A stretch of 64,000 nucleotides of DNA from Propionivibrio dicarboxylicus. Lineage in GTDB: Bacteria; Pseudomonadota; Gammaproteobacteria; Burkholderiales; Rhodocyclaceae. Position 1 is the first letter of the stretch. Every line of letters starts with the position of its first letter. The translations under genes and the position numbers were made by a program. This document shows positions 27,914-36,051 of the stretch, in pieces. Location of the stretch: NCBI GenBank assembly GCA_945902805.1, contig CAMDMZ010000012.1:1-64000 (forward strand), read 5' to 3'. The notes beneath the pieces were generated by a model. It ran no database searches and was not told the origin of the DNA. It was given only the letters and a program-made list of their open reading frames with translations.

Positions 27914-28154
27914 GAATCTTCCTTTCCTTGGGCAACCGCTTGAGCGCCATTTCGGCCTTCAATGCGTCCGAGCGCGACCCGACGGCGCGCGACGCCACCA
28001 CGCGCAGCGGTTTGTGAGAACGGGTATAGCGCGCCCCTTTGCCGGCGGCGTGTTCGGCAAAGCGACGTTCGACATCGGTGGCGATACCGGCGTAGAGCGA
28101 GCCGTCAGCACATTCGACCAGATACAGATGCCAGATCGGATGCGGTGTCGGCAT
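27891..28154 (-). CDS. GIY-YIG nuclease superfamily protein (UPF0213/YhbQ-like)
   Basis: This 87-residue single-domain protein starts at MPTPHPIWHLYLVECADGSL. It has the GIY-YIG motif variant (LYLVEC...LYAGIATD), catalytic Arg in DVERRFAEH, and GKGARYTRSHKPLRVV typical of the YhbQ branch. These small proteins have structure-dependent DNA nuclease potential; their biological role is poorly defined. The 3' end overlaps yajD by 23 bases. Finding two small nuclease genes overlapping and followed by a DUF188 gene hints at a common nucleic-acid function. Confidence 0.88.
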   Translation of the reverse strand: MPTPHPIWHLYLVECADGSLYAGIATDVERRFAEHAAGKGARYTRSHKPLRVVASRAVGSRSDALKAEMALKRLPKERKIHALTQDP

Positions 28155-28162
28155 GGTCGCGT

Positions 28163-28630
28163 CTAGCGCCCACCCCAGGGCATCACCGGCACCGTCGAGA
28201 TGCTGTTGGCCGGCGCGCCATCGATCAATTTGCGACTGATGGCCAAATAGACCAGCGTGCGATTGGCCTCGTCCCACATCCGCACGACGCGGGTTTCCTT
28301 GAACAAAATCGAGGTGTCTTCAGAGAATACTTCTTCATCCCTGGGCAACCTTGCCGGCAGAGTGATCGGCCCAGTTTGCCGGCAAGCCAGCGAAAACTGC
28401 GACGGATCCTGCGCCAGGCCAAACGAGCCAGCCACGCCGCCGGTGCGGGCCTGGCTGACATGGCAGGTCACGCCTGCGACTTGCGGATCATGGAAGGCCT
28501 CGACACACACCTTGTGGTTGGCGCCGATCAACTTCCAGGATGTGGTCACGCAGCCGATGGTTTCGGCGTGGGCGGGAAGGGTTGACGCAAGGACAAACAG
28601 GAAAACCAGGAGTTGGAGTGATTTTTTCAT
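28163..28630 (-). CDS. creA: CreA family exported protein
   Basis: This 155-residue protein has a clean signal peptide (residues 1-22, ending LPAHA-ET) and the CreA family body: IGCVTTSWKLIGANHKVCVE, VAGVTCHVSQARTGG, FSLACRQTGPI, KETRVVRMWDEANRTLVYLA. Four cysteines suggest disulfides in the periplasm. The function of CreA is unknown despite the gene's name. The start ATG overlaps the end of the decayed nucleotidyltransferase gene. Confidence 0.9.
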   Translation of the reverse strand: MKKSLQLLVFLFVLASTLPAHAETIGCVTTSWKLIGANHKVCVEAFHDPQVAGVTCHVSQARTGGVAGSFGLAQDPSQFSLACRQTGPITLPARLPRDEEVFSEDTSILFKETRVVRMWDEANRTLVYLAISRKLIDGAPANSISTVPVMPWGGR

Positions 28631-28748
28631 TTATCAGGCAATTGTTCCAGATCATCGAGGTCGCCGGTTTGCTTCTGCCGACCACAAGGTAATCAACCTT
28701 GTGCGCGTTCAATAATTCGATAAACTCTTTGAAGTCCCTGGATAGCAT
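28627..28748 (-). pseudogene. Nucleotidyltransferase toxin gene with internal deletion
   Basis: The frame begins MLSRDFKEFIELLNAHKVDY-LVVG, the N-terminus of a MNT/AbiEii-like nucleotidyltransferase, in which a GGYA...DLDIW active-site stretch should follow. After LVVG the sequence jumps, out of frame, to GDLDDLEQLPDK-stop, which matches the C-terminal end typical of the same family. Roughly 120 internal codons, including the catalytic motif, are therefore missing. The gene cannot encode an active enzyme. Confidence 0.7.
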
Positions 28749-28881
28749 CGGGATGAGATTCCAACCAGGCCTGTCGCAAGAGCTCTACTGCATCAAGGCG
28801 TTCTGATATGGGACGCGACAACCAATACTCGGTGTCACGTAGCTTTGCGTGCAATGAATGACGAAAAATGACTTTTTGCAT
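28693..28881 (-). CDS. Small protein paired with the decayed nucleotidyltransferase (probable antitoxin-like partner)
   Basis: This 62-residue protein starts at MQKVIFRHSLHAKLRDTEYW; a longer start at 28905 adds eight residues without better support. It contains YWLSRPISERLDAVELLRQA and ends GLQRVYRIIERAQG, a pattern I associate with small genes placed directly upstream of nucleotidyltransferase genes. It overlaps the remnant start by about 56 bases. With the partner destroyed it is probably an orphan. The function as an antitoxin is inferred from the arrangement only. Confidence 0.6.
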   Translation of the reverse strand: MQKVIFRHSLHAKLRDTEYWLSRPISERLDAVELLRQAWLESHPDAIQGLQRVYRIIERAQG

Positions 28882-28913
28882 GCCTTGATTATAGGATGCG
28901 ATCAATTACGATC

Positions 28914-28938
28914 GCCGTCCTACCAGCACCGACTTTTT
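28914..28938 (-). repeat. Dispersed 25-bp repeat, copy 5 (at the ntrC stop codon)
   Basis: On the minus strand A5 + GTCGGTGCTGGTAGGACGGC (two differences). The A-run overlaps the ntrC TAA stop, so the unit begins exactly where the gene ends. Confidence 0.8.
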
Positions 28939-30355
28939 AGTGTTCGACCGCCACTTTGTCGTCGTCGAGTCCCAGTTCCTGGATCTTGCGCGTGATCGTG
29001 TTGCGACCGATGCCGAGCAGTTGTGCGGCTTCGATGCGGCGACCGCCGGTGGCTGCAAGAGCGCGCAGGATCAGGGTTGATTCGAAGGCGTGGGTGAGTT
29101 GCTCGAATACCGAGCCGGGGTGGGTCGCGATCAGCTGATCGGTTTCGCTGGCCAGTGCGCCCAGCCAATCCGGCGGTACGTCGCTACGCGCGGCGGCGGT
29201 TCCCTCGCGCAACTCCGAGGGCAGATCGGCAACATCCACGCTTTGTCCGGGCGCCATGACGGTGAGCCAGTGACACAGGTTTTCGAGTTGGCGCACGTTG
29301 CCGGGGAATTCCAGATTCTGCATGAAGCGTAGCGCGTTGTCAGTCAGGCGCTTGGCTTCGCCACCGATTTCGAGGGCACTCTTGGCCAGAAAGTGACGCG
29401 CCAGCAAGGGAATGTCGTCGCGGCGTTCGCGCAACGGGGGCAGGCGCAGACGGATAACATTGAGGCGATGGAACAGGTCTTCGCGGAACAAGCCTTCCTT
29501 GACCCGGGTTTCGAGGTCTTGGTGCGTGGCGGCGATCACTCGGACATTGGCCTTGACCGGTTGCTGGCCACCGACACGATAGAAATGTCCGTCGGAGAGC
29601 ACGCGCAGAAGACGCGTTTGCAGTTCGGCCGGCATGTCGCCGATTTCATCGAGGAACAGGGTGCCGTTCTCGGCTTGCTCGAAGCGGCCACGGCGTTGCG
29701 CGGCAGCGCCGGTAAACGAGCCCTTTTCATGGCCGAAGAGCTCCGATTCGAGCAGGTCGCGCGGAATCGCCGCCGTATTGATGGCGATAAAGGGCATGTC
29801 CTTGCGCGGGCTGTGGCGGTGCAGCGCATGGGCCACGAGTTCCTTGCCGGTGCCGGATTCGCCGTTGATCAGGACTGTGGCATGCGAGGTTGACAGCCGA
29901 CCAATGGCCCGAAAAACTTCCTGCATGGCCACGCCTTGGCCGAGGATTTCCGGAACTGCACCGATTTCTTCGGATGCACCAGTTTGGTGCTTCGACTGGA
30001 TGATGGCGCGCTGAACCAGTTCGACCGCCTGATCGACGTCGAACGGCTTGGGCAGATATTCGAACGCGCCGCCCTGGAATGCCGAGACCGCAGAATCGAG
30101 GTCCGAATAGGCGGTCATGATGATCACCGGCAGATCCGGGAAGCGCTGTTTGACCTCGCGCAGCAGATCAAGGCCGCTGCTGCCCGGCATGCGGATGTCC
30201 GACACTAAGGTGCACGGGGGTTCGCCCTTGTTGAGGGCCGCCAGCGCGGCATCGGCCGAGTCAAAGCTGCGGCAGGCGATGCTTTCCCGGCCGAGGGCCT
30301 TTTCCAGCACCCAACGGATGCTGCTGTCGTCATCGATGATCCAGACCGGGTTCAT
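28937..30355 (-). CDS. ntrC: Nitrogen regulation response regulator NtrC (sigma-54 activator)
   Basis: This 472-residue protein has a receiver domain (about 4-120; phospho-Asp near 53 in LVSDIRMPGSSG). A sigma-54-interacting AAA+ domain follows (GESGTGKE Walker A, GSFTGA loop that contacts sigma-54, LFLDEIGDMP Walker B, RVIAATHQDLE). The C-terminal Fis-type helix-turn-helix is ILRALAATGGRRIEAAQLLG...NTITRKIQELG. When phosphorylated by NtrB under nitrogen limitation it activates glnA and other genes. Its start overlaps the ntrB stop (ATGA). A predicted NtrC site lies upstream of glnA in this same cluster. Confidence 0.97.
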   Translation of the reverse strand: MNPVWIIDDDSSIRWVLEKALGRESIACRSFDSADAALAALNKGEPPCTLVSDIRMPGSSGLDLLREVKQRFPDLPVIIMTAYSDLDSAVSAFQGGAFEYLPKPFDVDQAVELVQRAIIQSKHQTGASEEIGAVPEILGQGVAMQEVFRAIGRLSTSHATVLINGESGTGKELVAHALHRHSPRKDMPFIAINTAAIPRDLLESELFGHEKGSFTGAAAQRRGRFEQAENGTLFLDEIGDMPAELQTRLLRVLSDGHFYRVGGQQPVKANVRVIAATHQDLETRVKEGLFREDLFHRLNVIRLRLPPLRERRDDIPLLARHFLAKSALEIGGEAKRLTDNALRFMQNLEFPGNVRQLENLCHWLTVMAPGQSVDVADLPSELREGTAAARSDVPPDWLGALASETDQLIATHPGSVFEQLTHAFESTLILRALAATGGRRIEAAQLLGIGRNTITRKIQELGLDDDKVAVEH

Positions 30356-31449
30356 TGGCTATCCTTCTTGTTGGCGTTCAATGGCAGGATCAGGATGAAG
30401 CAGGTTTGTCCGGGGCGCGAGCGTACCTCGATGGTGCCGCCATGCTGCTGGACAAAACTCTGCGCCAGGGTCAATCCCAAGCCGCTGCCGGTTTCACGTC
30501 CCGAGACCAGCGGATAGAAGATCCTGTCGCGGATATCTTCCGGGATGCCGGGGCCGTTGTCGATTACTTGCAATTCGAGTGCCAGGCGGTAATGTTTCTT
30601 TGCCAGCGTTACCTGGCGCGCGGCGCGGGTGCGAAAAGTGATCTCGCCATGCCCCTTCATTGCCTGCGCCGCATTGCGCGCGATATTGAGAATCGCCTGA
30701 ATCAGTTGCTCGCGATCGCCGGTCATGTCGGGCAGCGAGGTGTCGTAATCACGCCGCACACGCACACCGGTAAACTCGGCATGGATCAAGCGGCGCACCC
30801 GTTCGAGGATCTCATGAATGCTGACCTGCGCCGGCTGCATCGTGCGATGCGAGGAAAGCAGGCGTTGCATCAGGTTTTGCAGGCGGTCGGCTTCCTTGAT
30901 GATGACCTGCGTGTATTCGCGCAGGTGTGGCGACAGCAGTTCGCGTTCCAGCAATTGCGCCGAGCCACGAATGCCGCCGAGCGGATTCTTGATCTCATGA
31001 GCCAGATTGCGTACTAGTTCGCGGCTGACCTGCTGCTGCTGGGCGAGTTGTTCTTCGCGCGCGGCTTTCAATTGCTGATCGATCGGGCGGAACTCAAGTA
31101 GCAGTCGCGCCCCACCCGATTCGATTGGGGTCACGGTGCAATCGACATGCAGCGGTTCGGCATCGGGCTTGGCGACGTTGAGATTGTGGCCGGTATAGCT
31201 CCAGTTGTTCTTCAGCGCGTTATCCAGCGCGGGCGTCAACTCGGGTGGTTCGCCCACCAGGCGACTGAGTGGCTGGCCCTTCAACTGACGCAGGCTGATC
31301 GCAAACAGATTCTCGGCTGCCGGGTTAGCGTGACGAATCGCGAGTCGGTCATCAAGCATGACCACGGCGGACGAAAGCAGATCGAGTCCGCCAAATAGGG
31401 TGGGTGAAGAGATGTCGGGGGGGCTCATGGGGCTCATGAGGTTTTGCAA
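30352..31449 (-). CDS. ntrB: Nitrogen regulation sensor kinase NtrB
   Basis: This 365-residue cytoplasmic histidine kinase has an N-terminal PAS domain (LSSAVVMLDDRLAIRHANPA). The H-box is LVRNLAHEIKNPLGGIRGSA, the NtrB-specific form. ATPase motifs are LNIARNAAQAM, DNGPGIPEDI and GSGLGLTLAQSFV. With PII protein it controls NtrC phosphorylation according to the glutamine/2-oxoglutarate state. Several ATG codons occur near the start (MQNLMSPMSPP), so the first few residues are uncertain. It is directly followed by ntrC with a 4-base overlap. Confidence 0.96.
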   Translation of the reverse strand: MQNLMSPMSPPDISSPTLFGGLDLLSSAVVMLDDRLAIRHANPAAENLFAISLRQLKGQPLSRLVGEPPELTPALDNALKNNWSYTGHNLNVAKPDAEPLHVDCTVTPIESGGARLLLEFRPIDQQLKAAREEQLAQQQQVSRELVRNLAHEIKNPLGGIRGSAQLLERELLSPHLREYTQVIIKEADRLQNLMQRLLSSHRTMQPAQVSIHEILERVRRLIHAEFTGVRVRRDYDTSLPDMTGDREQLIQAILNIARNAAQAMKGHGEITFRTRAARQVTLAKKHYRLALELQVIDNGPGIPEDIRDRIFYPLVSGRETGSGLGLTLAQSFVQQHGGTIEVRSRPGQTCFILILPLNANKKDSQ

Positions 31450-31480
31450 CGCAAGAACCGCACCATCGCTGCGCGCGGAA

Positions 31481-31951
31481 TCAACGCAGCTTTGCCAGTT
31501 CCTTATTCAAGGCTTCGACATTGCGCTCATGCAAGGTCACGGCATCACGTGCCGCTTGTGGTGGCTTCGTTCCGGCGCTAGTTAGCGCTTGCTTGGCTTT
31601 TTCCAACGAAGCTTGTTCGGTGGCTAGTTCGCGCTCCAGAATGGCGCGGCGATCGGTATCGCGCGATTTCTGTTCAGTGCTGGAGACGCGCGGGAAATCG
31701 CTCGGGGTCGGCGTCGCCGAGGCTTTTGCTGGGCGGTTGCCGGCGGTATCGGCATTCCCTTTGGGGGCTGGCGGCACCTGCACGGAAATGATGATGCAGT
31801 TCTTTTTCTCGGTTTTCTGGTTGGTGTAGAGCACTACGCCAGACTCGTCGGTGCACTTATAGAGCGTGCTGGCGGATGCGCACAATGGTAGCCCCGTTGC
31901 GAGCAGAGCGAGGAAAAGTAGGGAAGGTAGGGCAGACAGGCGTTGGTTCAT
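31481..31951 (-). CDS. DUF4124 periplasmic protein
   Basis: This 156-residue protein has a signal peptide (about 1-28, cleavage after CASA-ST), then a short DUF4124 domain (LYKCTDESGVVLYTNQKTEK) common in betaproteobacterial exported proteins. A low-complexity region follows, then a C-terminal coiled coil (RDTDRRAILERELATEQASL...). The function of the family is not known. Genes of this type often lie between glnA and ntrB in this group. Here it is separated from glnA by a strong terminator and from ntrB by about 30 bases. Confidence 0.85.
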   Translation of the reverse strand: MNQRLSALPSLLFLALLATGLPLCASASTLYKCTDESGVVLYTNQKTEKKNCIIISVQVPPAPKGNADTAGNRPAKASATPTPSDFPRVSSTEQKSRDTDRRAILERELATEQASLEKAKQALTSAGTKPPQAARDAVTLHERNVEALNKELAKLR

Positions 31952-31974
31952 GAGGACGAGTGTAGCGCAGGAAC

Positions 31975-31999
31975 AAAAAAAGGACGGGCAAGCCCGTCC
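31975..31999 (-). terminator. Rho-independent terminator of glnA
   Basis: On the minus strand GGACGGGC-TT-GCCCGTCC forms a perfect 8-bp stem with a very short loop, followed by seven T's. It begins about 20 bases after the glnA stop and separates glnA from the DUF4124/ntrBC genes. Confidence 0.85.
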
Positions 32000-32020
32000 T
32001 TTCCTGCACAGCTGAGTTGC

Positions 32021-33430
32021 TTAGATCGAGTAGTACATATCGAATTCGATCGGATGGGTGGTCATGCGGAAACGCTGGACTTCTTCCATCTTGAGGTCGA
32101 TATAGGCATCGATCATTTCTTTGCTGAAGACACCGCCACGGGTCAGGAACTCGTGATCGTTCTTCAAGTATTCGAGCGACTGTTCCAGCGACGAGCAAAC
32201 GGTGGGGATCTTTGCATCCTCTTCCGGCGGCAGATCGTACAGGTTCTTGTCAGCAGGATCGCCAGGGTGCATCTTGTTCTGCACGCCATCGAGACCGGCC
32301 ATCATCAGCGCGGCGAAGCACAGGTAGGGGTTGGCACCCGGATCCGGGAAGCGGGTTTCGATACGGCGGGCCTTGTCAGACTGCACGTAAGGAATACGGA
32401 TCGAGGCGGAACGGTTGCGGGCCGAGTAGGCCAGCTTGACCGGAGCTTCGTAGCCGGGAACCAGACGCTTGTAGGAGTTGGTCAGCGGGTTGGTGATGGC
32501 GTTCAGCGCGCGGGCGTGCTTGATGATGCCGCCGATGTAGTACAGGGCGAAATCGGACATGCCGGCGTAGCCGTTGCCAGCGAACAGGTTCTTGCCGTCT
32601 TTCCAGATCGACTGGTGCACGTGCATGCCGGAACCGTTGTCGCCAACGATGGGCTTGGGCATGAAGGTCGCGGTCTTGCCGTAGCTGTGGGCGACGTTAT
32701 GTACGATGTACTTCAGCACCTGGGTCTGGTCAGCGCGGCGCACCAGGGTGTTGAACACGGTGCCGATTTCGTTCTGGCCGGCGGTGGCAACTTCGTGGTG
32801 ATGCACTTCGACGGGTACGCCGCAGGCTTCCAGGGCGATACACATCTGGGCGCGGATATCGTTGAACGAATCAACCGGGGGGACCGGGAAATAACCGCCC
32901 TTGACGCCGGGACGGTGGCCGGTGTTGCCGCCTTCGAACTTCTCGGACGACGACCAGGCGGCCTCTTCCGAGTTGATCTTGACGTGGGCGCCGGACATAT
33001 CAATGCCCCACTCAACGCTGTCAAAAATGAAGAACTCGGGTTCCGGGCCAAAGTAGGCGGTGTCGCCGATGCCGGAGGACTTGAGATAAGCCTCGGCGCG
33101 CTTGGCGATCGAACGCGGGCAGCGGTCGTAACCCTTGCCATCGGACGGCTCGACCACGTCGCAGGTCAGGACCAGGGTGGTTTCGTCGAAGAAGGGGTCG
33201 ATGTAGGCGGAGCCGGCATCCGGCATCAGCAACATGTCGGAAGCTTGAATGCCTTTCCAACCGGCAATCGAGGAACCGTCGAAGGCGTGACCGTCTTCGA
33301 ATTTTTCCATGCCAAACGCAGAGATTGGCACGCCGACGTGCTGCTCTTTGCCACGGGTATCGGTGAAGCGGAAGTCGACGAATTTGACTTCCTTGTCCTC
33401 GACCATTTTCAGAACTTCTTGGGGTGTCAT
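32021..33430 (-). CDS. glnA: Glutamine synthetase, type I
   Basis: This 469-residue enzyme makes glutamine from glutamate, ammonia and ATP as a dodecamer. Family marks are [46 protein letters not shown], the metal-binding [34 protein letters not shown] and [11 protein letters not shown] Tyr in [10 protein letters not shown] near residue 396 is the expected adenylylation site. An AGGAG site precedes the ATG. The upstream region carries a sigma-54 promoter and an NtrC palindrome, and the ntrBC genes lie downstream. Confidence 0.98.
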   Translation of the reverse strand: MTPQEVLKMVEDKEVKFVDFRFTDTRGKEQHVGVPISAFGMEKFEDGHAFDGSSIAGWKGIQASDMLLMPDAGSAYIDPFFDETTLVLTCDVVEPSDGKGYDRCPRSIAKRAEAYLKSSGIGDTAYFGPEPEFFIFDSVEWGIDMSGAHVKINSEEAAWSSSEKFEGGNTGHRPGVKGGYFPVPPVDSFNDIRAQMCIALEACGVPVEVHHHEVATAGQNEIGTVFNTLVRRADQTQVLKYIVHNVAHSYGKTATFMPKPIVGDNGSGMHVHQSIWKDGKNLFAGNGYAGMSDFALYYIGGIIKHARALNAITNPLTNSYKRLVPGYEAPVKLAYSARNRSASIRIPYVQSDKARRIETRFPDPGANPYLCFAALMMAGLDGVQNKMHPGDPADKNLYDLPPEEDAKIPTVCSSLEQSLEYLKNDHEFLTRGGVFSKEMIDAYIDLKMEEVQRFRMTTHPIEFDMYYSI

Positions 33431-33497
33431 AAGCGTGCTCTCCTAAAAGTGGAAACTGATGTGCGATGTTCGTCTGAAATCTGACCGGAAGCAAAAA

Positions 33498-33512
33498 GCA
33501 GTTTGCGTGCCA
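33498..33512 (-). promoter_or_regulatory. Predicted sigma-54 promoter of glnA
   Basis: The minus strand reads TGGCACGCAAACTGC, with GG and GC dinucleotides 10 bases apart as required at -24/-12 (consensus TGGCAC-N5-TTGC; one mismatch). It lies about 70 bases before the glnA start codon. Confidence 0.65.
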
Positions 33513-33575
33513 TTGGCGTTTCGGAAGAAAAGTATTCTGCCACAAGAGCTTGAGTGCCGGTATGGCGGCAGCGGC

Positions 33576-33590
33576 GCACCAAGTCGGTGC
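33576..33590. promoter_or_regulatory. NtrC binding site upstream of glnA
   Basis: GCACC-AAGTC-GGTGC is a perfect inverted repeat matching the NtrC consensus GCACC-N5-GGTGC. It lies about 65-90 bases upstream of the predicted -24/-12 promoter, an enhancer-like position. Its AAGTCGGTGC part resembles the dispersed repeat by coincidence. Confidence 0.7.
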
Positions 33591-33609
33591 TGAGTGAATC
33601 TTTCATGCC

Positions 33610-34821
33610 CTATTCTGGTGCAATTCGCCTGTTCAGGCTAATTGAAGAGAACCAGGGGTCGTTCACCAGGTGCATTTCCAGATGGGCCTGCATCTTGGCT
33701 AGCCGTTGCAGATCGGCGGCGAGTTCCTGAGGCAGGAAAATCTCGGCTTCGACACGATTGCCCAAGTAGTGAAAGATGACCCTCAGTCCATCGGGCAAGG
33801 TCTCGCCGAGCAGACTGTCGAGATGGCGCAGCAATTCTTCGCGGCCAGGAATCTTGATGGCACCGGCCGGGGGCAGCAGATCGTCTTCGGCATCGATATG
33901 CACCAGCACGTCGAGCACTTCTTCATGCTTGGCCAGCACCCGCGCCCGCGATTGCTCGGCGATGCGATGTCCTTCCGAGACACTGATGCGCGGATTGACC
34001 TGCACGTGGGCATCGACCAGAACCTGATGTGCCATGCGGCGGGTGCGCAGATCGTGCAGATCGACCACACCCGGCGTGCCTTCGATGGTGGCGCGGATGG
34101 CGGCGACTTCTTCGGGCGATAGGCCGGCATCCATGAGTTCCTGCATGGCGTCCCAGGCGAAGCGCAAGCCGGTACGCACAATCATGGCCCCGACTAGAAT
34201 GGCGGCGACCGCGTCGGCAAAAGAAAAACCCAGAAGCGCGCCGCCGATACCAATCGCCACGACCAGAGACGACAGCGCATCGGCTCGGGCATGCCAGGCG
34301 TTGGCCACCAACATTGGCGAACGCAGACGCTCGGCGATCCCCAGCATGTAGCGAAACAAACCTTCCTTGGCAACCAGGGTGAATAGCGCCGCCCATATGG
34401 CGACGACGCCGACTGGCGGCAGCGTGCCAATATCGGACAGGCGTTCCGCAGCGGTAATCAGGATGCCGGTGCCGGTGCCGGCCAACAGAATGCCCAGCAC
34501 CAGTGAGGCGGCGGTCTCGTAGCGACCATGACCGTAGGGGTGGTCGGCATCGGCCGCTTCGGCGCCTTTGCGGTTGGCGTAAAGGACGAAGGCATCGGCG
34601 ACGATGTCGGACAAGGTGTGCATTGCGTCGGCGATCAGGGCCTGGGAATGGGCGATCCAGCCGATGGCGATCTGCATTGCGGTCAGCACCAGATTGACGA
34701 CAACGCTGATCCACGTGATGCGACGCCCCTCGACGTGCCGATCCAGCGCCGCATGGTGGTGGGTGTGGCTATGTTCGTGGGCAGAGGCCAACGGCTTGGC
34801 GTGGTGGGTTTCGTTGCTCAT
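33610..34821 (-). CDS. Cation diffusion facilitator family transporter
   Basis: This 403-residue inner-membrane metal/proton antiporter has six predicted helices in the first ~220 residues. Metal-site residues are in helix 2 (ALIADAMHTLSDIVAD) and the characteristic DHPYGHGRYETAAS, with a further site in ANAWHARADALSS. The cytoplasmic C-terminal domain (VVDLHDLRTRRMAHQVLVDA, HVQVNPRISVSEGHRIAEQ) matches the ZT dimer domain and carries an extra ~90-residue extension. A His-rich N-terminus (HAKPLASAHEHSHTHHHAA) may bind metal. The likely substrate is zinc, iron, cobalt or manganese; the sequence does not decide. Confidence 0.9.
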   Translation of the reverse strand: MSNETHHAKPLASAHEHSHTHHHAALDRHVEGRRITWISVVVNLVLTAMQIAIGWIAHSQALIADAMHTLSDIVADAFVLYANRKGAEAADADHPYGHGRYETAASLVLGILLAGTGTGILITAAERLSDIGTLPPVGVVAIWAALFTLVAKEGLFRYMLGIAERLRSPMLVANAWHARADALSSLVVAIGIGGALLGFSFADAVAAILVGAMIVRTGLRFAWDAMQELMDAGLSPEEVAAIRATIEGTPGVVDLHDLRTRRMAHQVLVDAHVQVNPRISVSEGHRIAEQSRARVLAKHEEVLDVLVHIDAEDDLLPPAGAIKIPGREELLRHLDSLLGETLPDGLRVIFHYLGNRVEAEIFLPQELAADLQRLAKMQAHLEMHLVNDPWFSSISLNRRIAPE

Positions 34822-34899
34822 GGGCTGGCGATATACTGAACTGCATTGATTTTAGCCCGTGGTCGCCATGTCGACCGCACTTGTTACGTCAGGTCCCTC

Positions 34900-35997
34900 A
34901 TGCAAACCGCCACCATTTCATTCGATCGCTTCAACTCCCTCGCCGACAATGACGCCGGTGACCGCATCCGCGCCGCCAAAGCCGCACTCGGCAAGGATGT
35001 GGTCATGCTCTGCCACCACTACCAGCGCGCCGACGTCTATGCCCACGCCGACATCACCGGCGATTCACTGAAGCTCTCGCGTTTGGCCTCGCAAGCGGAA
35101 GCGAAGCACATCGTCTTTTGCGGCGTGCATTTCATGGCCGAGGTGGCTGACATTCTTTCTCGCCCCGAGCAGATTTCGATTCTGCCCGATCTGGCGGCCG
35201 GTTGTTCGATGGCCGACATGGCCAGTTTGGCCAAGGTTGAACGTGCCTGGCGTGAATTGAAGGCGGTGCTCAATCCCGACGAGAAGATCACGCCCGTCAC
35301 CTACATCAACTCCGCTGCCGACCTCAAGGCCTTCTGTGGAGAGCATGGTGGCATTGTTTGCACCTCGTCCAATGCGCCGAAGATTCTTGAATGGTCGTTT
35401 GCGCAGCGGGAGAAAGTGCTGTTCTTCCCCGACCAGCATCTGGGCCGCTGGAGCGGCTACAAGATGGGCATACCGCTTGATCAGATGGTGATCTGGAATC
35501 CGGATCTCGAACAGGGCGGGCTGACCCGCGAGCAGATCGAGAAGGCGAAGATCATCCTCTGGCACGGCTACTGTTCCGTGCACCAGATGTTCCAGCCACG
35601 CGATATTGCCAAGTTTCGTGCGCAATATCCCGAAGGCAAGGTCATTTCGCATCCGGAATGCAGCTTCGAGATTTGCAAAGAGTCCGACTACATCGGCAGC
35701 ACCGAAACCATCCTCAAAGTGGTCAAGGAAGCCCCGGCGAACACGCGCTGGCTGGTCGGTACCGAGCTCAACCTGGTCGAGCGTCTGGCGCACGAAGTCA
35801 AGCACGAAGGCAAGATCGTGCAGTTTATGGCCAGCACCATTTGCATGTGTTCAACCATGCAGCGTATCGATCCGCAACACCTGGCCTGGACGCTGGAAAA
35901 TCTGGTTCAAGGCAAGGTGGTGAATCAGATTACGGTGCCCGAGCATGAGGCCAAGCTGGCGAAGATTTCTTTGGAGCGAATGTTGGCGGCATCGTAA
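34900..35997 (+). CDS. nadA: Quinolinate synthase
   Basis: This 365-residue [4Fe-4S] enzyme condenses iminoaspartate with dihydroxyacetone phosphate to quinolinate for NAD synthesis. The start at ATG 34900 gives MQTATISFDRF; a longer upstream frame is not needed. Family motifs are CHHYQRADVY, GDSLKLSRLA, FCGVHFMAE, AGCSMADMA, YINSAADLKAFC, CTSSNAPKI, FFPDQHLG and the C-terminal cluster Cys region MASTICMCSTMQRID. A copy of the dispersed repeat begins just after its stop. No nadB or nadC is adjacent. Confidence 0.97.
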   Translation: MQTATISFDRFNSLADNDAGDRIRAAKAALGKDVVMLCHHYQRADVYAHADITGDSLKLSRLASQAEAKHIVFCGVHFMAEVADILSRPEQISILPDLAAGCSMADMASLAKVERAWRELKAVLNPDEKITPVTYINSAADLKAFCGEHGGIVCTSSNAPKILEWSFAQREKVLFFPDQHLGRWSGYKMGIPLDQMVIWNPDLEQGGLTREQIEKAKIILWHGYCSVHQMFQPRDIAKFRAQYPEGKVISHPECSFEICKESDYIGSTETILKVVKEAPANTRWLVGTELNLVERLAHEVKHEGKIVQFMASTICMCSTMQRIDPQHLAWTLENLVQGKVVNQITVPEHEAKLAKISLERMLAAS

Positions 35998-36020
35998 TAA
36001 GTCGGTGCTGGCGGGACGGC
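35996..36020 (+). repeat. Dispersed 25-bp repeat, copy 6 (just after nadA)
   Basis: The 20-base core GTCGGTGCTGGCGGGACGGC is perfect (36001-36020); the A-run is AATAA and includes part of the nadA stop codon. It precedes the GspE-like start by about 30 bases. Confidence 0.85.
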
Positions 36021-36051
36021 GGTTGCAGACGAAACAGAAAGCGAGGGCGCG

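Noticed and set aside
32021-33430. Very long open frame on the plus strand opposite glnA
   Set aside because: It mirrors a strongly biased GC-rich gene; the protein has no family features and glnA is unmistakable.
33576-33590. AAGTCGGTGC upstream of glnA as a repeat copy
   Set aside because: It is fully explained as half of a GCACC-N5-GGTGC NtrC palindrome.
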